This document shows, piece by piece, positions 1 to 5,082 of a stretch of DNA of 6,329 nucleotides. Position 1 is the stretch's first letter; every line of letters starts with the position of its first letter. The notes under the pieces are model-generated. The model saw only the letters and a list, made by a program, of their open reading frames with translations. It searched no databases and was not told the origin of the DNA. This DNA comes from Gammaproteobacteria bacterium HGW-Gammaproteobacteria-14 (GTDB taxonomy: Bacteria > Pseudomonadota > Gammaproteobacteria > Pseudomonadales > Alcanivoracaceae). Location of the stretch: NCBI GenBank assembly GCA_002840115.1, contig PGZG01000109.1, positions 1-6,329 of the forward strand, given 5' to 3'. The translations under genes and the position numbers were made by a program.

Positions 1-108
1 GGCCGTGCCTGTTCAGACTGCCCGGGACACGCCGTGAACCCATCCCTGGGGGCTTGTGTTCGACATCCATGTCTCACACAGTCCCGGCCAGTCTGAACAG
101 GCACGGCC
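1..108. repeat. Long imperfect inverted repeat with nested hairpins (intergenic palindromic element)
   Basis: Positions 1-20 (starting GGCCGTGCCTG) are the exact reverse complement of 89-108. The pairing continues through 22-28 with 81-87 after one mismatch (21 against 88), giving a stem of 28 positions with 27 pairs. The 52-base interior has its own hairpins: CCCA (39-42) with TGGG (47-50), and TGTGT (55-59) with ACACA (76-80) enclosing GACAT (62-66) with ATGTC (69-73). No T tract directly follows on the + strand, so it is not a classic rho-independent terminator. The core around 28-54 resembles, from memory only, a palindromic repeat dispersed between genes in marine gammaproteobacteria. 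The element starts at base 1, so it may extend beyond the window. It lies 55 bases before rdgB and could end or process an upstream transcript. Confidence 0.8.
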
Positions 109-163
109 GCCTCGCATCCTGCCATTTACAGACGGTTTTCTTTTATTTCTTGAAGGCTCGACT

Positions 164-748
164 ATGAAAAAAATTGTGCTTGCCTCCGGCAACAAAAAGA
201 AAATTGCAGAGCTGCAAGAAATTCTCGGGCAATTTGGCATGCAGGTGATTCCGCAAACCGAGTTCGGCGTGGAGGAAGCAGAGGAGACCGGCCTGACCTT
301 TGTAGAAAACGCCATTCTGAAAGCACGCAACGCTGCCCGTCATACCGGATTGCCCGCCATTGCCGATGATTCCGGTATTGAGGTGGATGCATTACATGGT
401 GCACCAGGAATTTATTCCGCACGCTTTTCCGGTGAGGGTGCGACAGATGCACGGAACAATGCACTGCTGATCGAGAAGCTGCGCAATGTACCCGACAGCG
501 AGCGCACTGCACGCTATCGCGCGGTTATCGTAATGATGCGTCATGCCGATGATCCAACACCGGTAATTGCGCAAGGCTCGTGGGAAGGGCGCATCGTGCT
601 TGAGCCACGAGGCGAGGGCGGCTTTGGATATGATCCCCATTTCTGGCTGCCAGCGCTGAGCAAAACGGCGGCGGAGTTATCTGCAACGGAGAAACATGCG
701 TTGAGTCACCGGGGCAAAGCCATTGCGGAACTGGTGAAGCAGCTTTGA
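164..748 (+). CDS. rdgB: RdgB/HAM1-family XTP/dITP diphosphatase (non-canonical purine NTP pyrophosphatase)
   Basis: This cytosolic enzyme hydrolyses dITP, XTP and ITP to the monophosphate and pyrophosphate, keeping deaminated purines out of DNA and RNA. The product is 194 residues, against about 197 for the E. coli protein. Family landmarks appear in order: the N-terminal substrate loop SGNKKKIAE (8-16), IADDSG (66-71) with D69 at the known catalytic aspartate position, GFGYDP (153-158), and the C-terminal SHRGKA (181-186) that contacts the base. The start is ATG 164, because GAAGG at 152-156 sits 7 bases upstream and the protein then begins MKKIVLASGN as in homologs. An in-frame extension to ATG 56 would translate part of the palindrome and is rejected. 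The stop overlaps the hemW start, so the two form an operon. In many gammaproteobacteria metW precedes rdgB; that region is outside the window. Confidence 0.97.
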   Translation: MKKIVLASGNKKKIAELQEILGQFGMQVIPQTEFGVEEAEETGLTFVENAILKARNAARHTGLPAIADDSGIEVDALHGAPGIYSARFSGEGATDARNNALLIEKLRNVPDSERTARYRAVIVMMRHADDPTPVIAQGSWEGRIVLEPRGEGGFGYDPHFWLPALSKTAAELSATEKHALSHRGKAIAELVKQL

Positions 749-1863
749 TTCCTCTATCGCTCTATATTCATGTGCCCTGGTGCGTGCGCAAGTGCCCATA
801 CTGCGATTTTAATTCCCATGAGCGCGGCGACATTCCCGAACAGGCCTATCTGGCGGCACTGGTTGAAGATATCAGCGGCGATCTGCATCAGGTGGCCGGG
901 CGGCGTATTGAAACGGTGTTTATCGGCGGCGGCACACCGAGCCTGATGTCCGGGGATTTTTATCAGACCTTGTTCAGCGAGATCCGCCAGCGCATCGAGA
1001 TTTCGGCGGATGCCGAAATTACTCTGGAGGCAAATCCGGGTACGCTGGAGCAGGGCAGGTTCGAAGCCTATCGGGCAGCCGGCATCAATCGCCTGTCGAT
1101 TGGCGTGCAGAGTTTCAACCCGAAACATTTGCAGGCGCTAGGTCGCATTCATGGCAAGAATGAAGCGATTCATGCCGCTGAAGCGGCTCGCCGCGCCGGC
1201 TTTGATAATTTCAATCTGGATCTGATGCACGGTTTGCCGGGGCAGAGTAGGGCGGAAGCGCTGGCGGACCTGAAGCAGGCCATGGCGCTGGGGCCGACCC
1301 ACCTGAGCTGGTATGAGCTGACCATCGAGCCGAACACTGCCTTTTATAACAACCCACCGGAACAGCCCGACAGCGACGAGATGGCCGACACCGAAGAGGC
1401 CGGGTTTGCCCTGTTGGCCGAGCACGGCTTTGAACGCTATGAAATTTCCGCTTTCGCCCAAGCCGGCAAGCGCTGCCGACACAATCTGAATTACTGGCAA
1501 TTCGGTGACTACCTCGGCATTGGTGCTGGCGCCCACGGCAAGCTCACCGATTCCGATGGCCGCATCCTGCGCTACCAAAAAACTCGCCTGCCGGAACACT
1601 ATCTGGCGGGCGGCGACCGCACCCGCCAGCAGCGCTGGCTGGAGCCGGACGAGCTACCGATGGAGTACTTTCTCAACACCCTGCGGCTGATCGAAGGGAC
1701 GTCGGCCAACCTGTTTGAAGCCCGTACCGGGCTGCCACTGGAAACCGTATCAGCCGCTCTTGAGCAGCTAAGAAGTAAGCAATTACTTTCATCGAACCCC
1801 TTTGATATTGGCTGCTCACCCCTTGGCTTTCGCCATCTGAACCGGGTGCTTGAGGCCTTTTGA
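745..1863 (+). CDS. hemW: HemW, radical-SAM heme chaperone (formerly annotated as oxygen-independent coproporphyrinogen III oxidase-like)
   Basis: The product is 372 residues, close to the 378 of E. coli HemW. The radical-SAM cluster motif CVRKCPYC (C13, C17, C20) is followed by the DFNSH segment. GGGTPS (61-66) contributes to SAM binding, then come LEANPGT (94-100), SIGVQSF (118-124) and NLDLMHGLPGQ. HNLNYW, starting at H246, is the HNxxYW motif associated with heme binding that separates HemW from the oxidase HemN. Known HemW proteins bind heme and deliver it to respiratory enzymes; they lack coproporphyrinogen oxidase activity. The start is TTG at 745, which overlaps the rdgB stop as TTGA. 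GGTGA (733-737) lies 7 bases upstream, and the protein then begins with the conserved PLSLYIHVPW. No ATG or GTG closer to this conserved start is available. Expression is probably coupled to rdgB. The C-terminus (GFRHLNRVLEAF) looks complete. Confidence 0.96.
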   Translation: MIPLSLYIHVPWCVRKCPYCDFNSHERGDIPEQAYLAALVEDISGDLHQVAGRRIETVFIGGGTPSLMSGDFYQTLFSEIRQRIEISADAEITLEANPGTLEQGRFEAYRAAGINRLSIGVQSFNPKHLQALGRIHGKNEAIHAAEAARRAGFDNFNLDLMHGLPGQSRAEALADLKQAMALGPTHLSWYELTIEPNTAFYNNPPEQPDSDEMADTEEAGFALLAEHGFERYEISAFAQAGKRCRHNLNYWQFGDYLGIGAGAHGKLTDSDGRILRYQKTRLPEHYLAGGDRTRQQRWLEPDELPMEYFLNTLRLIEGTSANLFEARTGLPLETVSAALEQLRSKQLLSSNPFDIGCSPLGFRHLNRVLEAF

Positions 1864-1865
1864 GT

Positions 1866-1885
1866 GTCGCCGCCAGCTCGGCGAC
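1866..1885. terminator. Short GC-rich hairpin between convergent genes, possible bidirectional terminator
   Basis: GTCGCCG (1866-1872) pairs perfectly with CGGCGAC (1879-1885) around a 6-base loop. It sits directly after the hemW stop and within five bases of the stop of the convergent hydrolase gene, where a shared terminator would be expected. Neither strand has a clear U-rich tail next to the stem. It is therefore weak as an intrinsic terminator and may only stabilise 3' ends. Confidence 0.35.
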
Positions 1886-1889
1886 GGCA

Positions 1890-2885
1890 TCAGCGCGGGT
1901 TCTGAATAAAGAAATCAATCAGTTTGCGGCCGGTCTCCATATTGGCGTAGCAGACGATCCAGCTATTGTATTCATTCGCGGCATGACAGTGGCCTAACAA
2001 CGGCAACGTACTACCGCTGTGACGAATGGTTTCCAGAATCCGGTCACCGTCCGTAAAACGCATGTGGTGATGGCGACCCTTGCGTTGCAGGCCGCCGCGC
2101 CAGGAGAACACCCAGTCCGGTCGGCTATAGCGCGTGTCATTGACGATGGCGGTACGGGTAACCCCGCCATGACTCAAAAATGCCGCTTCTGCGTCAGCAA
2201 TGCCGGTTGGTGCAGCAAAGTCGCCGTCGCCAACAATCAGCATCATAGGTTTATCGATGGCACAGGCCAGATCATAGCCGCCCACCGCATAGCTGGCGAA
2301 CAGCTCGCTGCTGCCAAGGTCGCAATAGAAGGCATTGGCAGTGGCTCCGCCGCGCGAGAAGCCGTACATGTGCGTGCGGTTGGTATCCACCCGATAGACG
2401 TCGATGACGTGACTGATGAAATAGGTAAGGTTGGGCAGTTCATTCATGTAAGCGCTGCCGAGCACCGACTCGATATCGATCCACTTGTTGCGGTCGAACA
2501 GGTCCGTAAGGTTGGGCTGAACCACAATAAAAGGTGTGGGTGCGCCAAAACGCTGCGCCACCCAGCCGTGCTGGCGGAGTTTGGTGCCGGCATTCTGCTG
2601 TGCCGCGTTCATGGACATGCCATGGTTATCAAGAATCAGCCCGCAACCGCCTTTTTCACAGCCGGGCGGGACCGTGACGGTGTAAACCACATCAATACCG
2701 TTCACTTCGCAACGCACATTCATTGAGCCGACACGGCCGAACCAGGATTCCGTAGACACTGGCTTGCCTAGCGGGCAGGAGCGGAAGGTCAGCGGCTGGT
2801 TATCAATCAACGGCAAATAGGCACTGGCCATCGAGCTCAGGGCGGTCAACATCAGGGTGGTGAGCAGCAGCATTATTCTTTTCAT
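1890..2885 (-). CDS. Exported alpha/beta hydrolase, PHB-depolymerase/feruloyl-esterase-like
   Basis: The product is a predicted secreted serine hydrolase of 331 residues. Residues 1-22 form a Sec signal peptide: KR, a hydrophobic run at 4-16, and ASA before the predicted cleavage after A22. The likely oxyanion strand LILDNHG ends at H88-G89. The nucleophile elbow is GFSRGG (175-180) with S177, followed by an alanine-rich helix. Candidate acids are D220 or D222 in GDGDFAAP, and candidate histidines are H299 or H301 in GHCHA. The mature chain has eight cysteines (37, 59, 76, 81, 188, 208, 300, 312), an even number consistent with disulfides outside the cytoplasm; C76-C81 is a close pair. The start at ATG 2885 is chosen because GGAGGG lies just upstream and the signal peptide begins there. 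The longer in-frame start at 3002 would hide the signal peptide. The substrate cannot be read from sequence; polyesters, aryl esters or peptides are all possible. It is convergent with hemW and divergent from the tetR gene. Confidence 0.82.
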   Translation of the reverse strand: MKRIMLLLTTLMLTALSSMASAYLPLIDNQPLTFRSCPLGKPVSTESWFGRVGSMNVRCEVNGIDVVYTVTVPPGCEKGGCGLILDNHGMSMNAAQQNAGTKLRQHGWVAQRFGAPTPFIVVQPNLTDLFDRNKWIDIESVLGSAYMNELPNLTYFISHVIDVYRVDTNRTHMYGFSRGGATANAFYCDLGSSELFASYAVGGYDLACAIDKPMMLIVGDGDFAAPTGIADAEAAFLSHGGVTRTAIVNDTRYSRPDWVFSWRGGLQRKGRHHHMRFTDGDRILETIRHSGSTLPLLGHCHAANEYNSWIVCYANMETGRKLIDFFIQNPR

Positions 2886-2922
2886 GGTCCCTCCAAGTGT
2901 ACTTTTCAGACCGCGCTGCGCG

Positions 2923-2941
2923 CAGAGCAGAGCAGAGCAGA
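2923..2941. repeat. Pentanucleotide tandem repeat (CAGAG, about 3.8 copies)
   Basis: Three perfect CAGAG units are followed by CAGA. They lie 37 bases upstream of the hydrolase start codon, in its presumed 5' untranslated region or promoter. The repeat overlaps the right side of a near-palindrome at 2913-2928 centred on CTGCGCGCAG (2916-2925). The unit length is not a multiple of three, but it lies outside coding sequence, so copy-number change would alter spacing or structure rather than reading frame. Confidence 0.7.
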
Positions 2942-2970
2942 CCTGCAAGGGTAGACGAAGGCAACGAGCA

Positions 2971-3002
2971 ATTATGGCCAAAAAACGCACAATTCCAGTC
3001 AA
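2971..3002 (-). promoter_or_regulatory. Weak sigma-70-like promoter candidate for the hydrolase gene
   Basis: Read on the minus strand, TTGACT (3002-2997) resembles a -35 box and CATAAT (2976-2971) a -10 box. The 20-base spacer is longer than the usual 17 or so, so this is weak. A transcript from here would have a leader of roughly 80 bases containing the CAGAG repeat and the GC-rich palindrome. Confidence 0.22.
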
Positions 3003-3122
3003 CCATGGCAGCCGGGACCGTCATCGGACATATGAAAGCTTTGTAAAAACTCGACTGCGAACCTTGCTCGAACTATGAACCGAGTTCAAAATCCCAGACC
3101 TTCTGTATACCGGGCAGTCCTC

Positions 3123-3878
3123 ATGGGCATTCAAGAACGCAAAGAACGCCAGCTCGCCGAACGCGAGCAGTTGTTTCTGGATGCCGCCCGCGAGCAAATC
3201 CTTCAGGACGGCCTACTCGGCCTGCAAATGGCCAAGGTGGCCCGCGCCTGTGACTATGCCACCGGCACCCTGTATCAGCATTTTGCCTCGAAAGAGGATC
3301 TATTGGTCGCGATATGTGGCGATCTTGTCGAGAAAAGAGTCGAAATATTCAATCGATTACCGCGCTGGAAGGCTCCCTCCCGTGAACGCATCCTCGGCAT
3401 CGCTGTGGGCGATATTATTTTTGCCCACCATTACCCCGAGCATTTCAAGCTGGCCCAGTTTGTCTTTACAGAAGTGGTCTGGCAGGCGGCTTCGCCGAAA
3501 CGCCGCAGCCAGCTGCTGGAAACCAGCCGCCCGATGGGCGAGGCAGTCAGGCAGATTATTGACGATGCCGTGGCCGCCGGGGATCTCGACACCCATGGTC
3601 GCCCGGTCTTCGAAATGACACTGGGGCAGTGGACCATGACCCTGGGCATGCACAACCTCGTTCACGCGGAAGGGGTACTGGAACTCTATAACCTTCACGA
3701 CCCTTACCGGATATTGCTACGCCAGTTGAACGCCCTGCTTAACGGCCTCGGCTGGCAACCCTTGATGGACCCGTTTGATGAAGCCGCGCTGGAGCAATTG
3801 GTTACGCGCATTCAACGGGAGGTGTTTGCGGATTTATGCGATAGCACCACAGATAACGAATCATCAGGCTGCCCATAG
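3123..3878 (+). CDS. TetR/AcrR-family transcriptional regulator, probable repressor of the adjacent RND pump
   Basis: The product is 251 residues from ATG 3123. The N-terminal DNA-binding domain covers roughly residues 14-62: an amphipathic helix with FLDAAREQILQDG, then the helix-turn-helix ending in the family signature ATGTLYQHFASKEDLL (46-61). The C-terminal ligand/dimer domain (about 65-251) is not diagnostic of an inducer. An in-frame ATG at 3075 would add 16 residues. I prefer 3123 because that extension uses CGA and AGA codons and lacks family similarity, although neither start has a strong ribosome binding site (only CGGG at 3111-3114 before 3123). The gene lies 71 bases upstream of, and in the same direction as, the RND adaptor and pump genes. 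That arrangement is typical of local repressors sensing a pump substrate, so it likely controls them and perhaps itself. The inducer is unknown. Confidence 0.9.
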   Translation: MGIQERKERQLAEREQLFLDAAREQILQDGLLGLQMAKVARACDYATGTLYQHFASKEDLLVAICGDLVEKRVEIFNRLPRWKAPSRERILGIAVGDIIFAHHYPEHFKLAQFVFTEVVWQAASPKRRSQLLETSRPMGEAVRQIIDDAVAAGDLDTHGRPVFEMTLGQWTMTLGMHNLVHAEGVLELYNLHDPYRILLRQLNALLNGLGWQPLMDPFDEAALEQLVTRIQREVFADLCDSTTDNESSGCP

Positions 3879-3900
3879 CAACGTGCTGTTAGCAACCTGC

Positions 3901-3936
3901 GGTTTATTAATCAAACCCTGAATAACGATTGTTTGA
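3901..3936. promoter_or_regulatory. Cluster of inverted half-sites upstream of the RND adaptor gene, candidate TetR operator
   Basis: GGTTT (3901-3905) and AAACC (3913-3917) form a 17-base imperfect palindrome. TCAAAC (3911-3916), inside its right half, also pairs exactly with GTTTGA (3931-3936) 14 bases further on. The cluster fills most of the short gap between the regulator and the adaptor and ends just before the adaptor's ribosome binding site. A repressor bound here could block transcription. That this is the operator is inference from position and symmetry only, and such AT-rich short palindromes can occur by chance. Confidence 0.3.
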
Positions 3937-3949
3937 GAGAGGAACTCCC

Positions 3950-5074
3950 ATGAGTAAGCGGATGATCATCATGCTGGCGGCCTGCGTCGCCATATTCGGC
4001 AGCGTCTTTGCCATCAAGGCGGTGATGAATTACGGCATGAACCAGTTCTTCGACAATATGCCAATGCCCCCCGCCACGATCAGCTCTGCGGATGCCGTTG
4101 CCGACAGCTGGGCGCTGGCACTGGATGCGGTGGGCACCGTGCGCGCCGTCAATGGTGTTTCGGTCACCACCCAGGTCGCGGGGGAGGTGGAAAAGCTGCA
4201 CTTCAATTCCGGCGATACCGTAAAAGCCGGGGATGTGCTGGTCTCTCTGGATGGTCGTGCAGACGCCGCCCAGTTAAAGGCTCTGGAAGCCGCCGCACGG
4301 CTGGCCGAGCAGGAATACGAGCGGTTCCAGTCGTTGTTCAAACAGGGTTCGATTTCCCGCTCGGAACTGGATCGCCGACAAAGCGAACGGGATCAGGCGA
4401 TTGCCACCGCCAGTGCCCAGCGTGAGCGGGTAGCACAAAAAACCCTGCGCGCTCCGTTTGCTGGCACCTTGGGCATTCGTCAAGTGGATCTCGGCCAATA
4501 CCTGAATCCCGGCAATGCGGTGGTTACCCTGCAACAAATGGATCCGATCTATATCAACTTCTCGCTACCGGAACGGGATCAAAGCCTGCTGCAATCCGGG
4601 CTTGCGGTACGCGCCACACTGAGCGCGCTGCCGGACGTGGTATTTGAAGGCGAGATCACGGCGGTGGAGCCCGGTGTTGATCCAATGACCCGCAACTTTA
4701 ATGTGCAGGCCACCTTTAGCAACCCGGACCAGAAGCTGCGTCCGGGGATGTTCGCTCGCATCAGCATTCAGCTGCCGGAATCTGAACAAGTGGTGGTAGT
4801 GCCACGCAGCGCCATTCAGTTCGCTCCCTATGGCAATTCCGTTTATGTGGTTTCTGCAGAAGGCGAGGGCGATGACGAAAAGCTGATTGTTAAGCGTCGT
4901 TTTGTTCGCACCGGTCTGGAGCGTGGCGACCTGGTTGCCGTGGTAGAAGGGCTGGAGCCCGGCGAAACGGTGGCCAGCAGCGGCCTGCTCAAACTGCGCA
5001 ACGACGCGACGGTGATTATCAACAACACCATCACACCCTCCGCCGATGCCAATCCGCGTCCTGACAACTCCTGA
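3950..5074 (+). CDS. RND efflux periplasmic adaptor subunit (membrane fusion protein, MexH-like group)
   Basis: The product is 374 residues. It links the inner-membrane RND pump to an outer-membrane channel. The N-terminus has a positive start and one hydrophobic segment (about 5-23), most simply an uncleaved membrane anchor. The two barrel-sandwich (lipoyl-like) halves are at about 70-101 (TTQVAGEVEKLHFNSGD) and 165-195 (LRAPFAGTLGIRQVDLGQ). Between them is a short alpha-helical hairpin (about 104-163) containing R125, L129 and S136 in the R-x3-L-x6-S spacing known from AcrA-type docking to TolC channels. Beta-barrel and membrane-proximal domains follow, including the typical LRPGMFARI (263-271). 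ATG 3950 is the start: AGAGGA (3938-3943) is 6 bases upstream; an in-frame TTG at 3929 lies before that site and is rejected. The stop is 8 bases before the pump start, so the two are an operon. Confidence 0.94.
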   Translation: MSKRMIIMLAACVAIFGSVFAIKAVMNYGMNQFFDNMPMPPATISSADAVADSWALALDAVGTVRAVNGVSVTTQVAGEVEKLHFNSGDTVKAGDVLVSLDGRADAAQLKALEAAARLAEQEYERFQSLFKQGSISRSELDRRQSERDQAIATASAQRERVAQKTLRAPFAGTLGIRQVDLGQYLNPGNAVVTLQQMDPIYINFSLPERDQSLLQSGLAVRATLSALPDVVFEGEITAVEPGVDPMTRNFNVQATFSNPDQKLRPGMFARISIQLPESEQVVVVPRSAIQFAPYGNSVYVVSAEGEGDDEKLIVKRRFVRTGLERGDLVAVVEGLEPGETVASSGLLKLRNDATVIINNTITPSADANPRPDNS

Positions 5075-5082
5075 GGCCGGGT

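Noticed and set aside
125..149. TTTACA and a T-rich tract before rdgB as a promoter
   Set aside because: TTTACA (125-130) resembles a -35 box, but no -10-like hexamer lies at a workable distance before the start codon.
56..163. 36-residue N-terminal extension of rdgB from ATG 56
   Set aside because: It translates the right half of the palindromic element, has no family similarity, and the start at 164 has a proper ribosome binding site and the conserved N-terminus.
2425..2517. 12-base direct repeat GTAAGGTTGGGC at 2425-2436 and 2506-2517
   Set aside because: Both copies lie in frame inside the hydrolase gene and encode PNLT tetrapeptides (QPNLTD and LPNLTY). It is most simply chance or coding constraint, not a recombination or attachment site.
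2019..2726. 235-codon open frame on the + strand
   Set aside because: It lies entirely antisense to the hydrolase, whose signal peptide, catalytic motifs and ribosome binding site are clear. The antisense translation shows no recognisable domain and is a codon-bias shadow.
2886..3002. 39-residue N-terminal extension of the hydrolase from the start at 3002
   Set aside because: It would bury the Sec signal peptide, and it reads through the CAGAG repeat; the start at 2885 has GGAGGG upstream.
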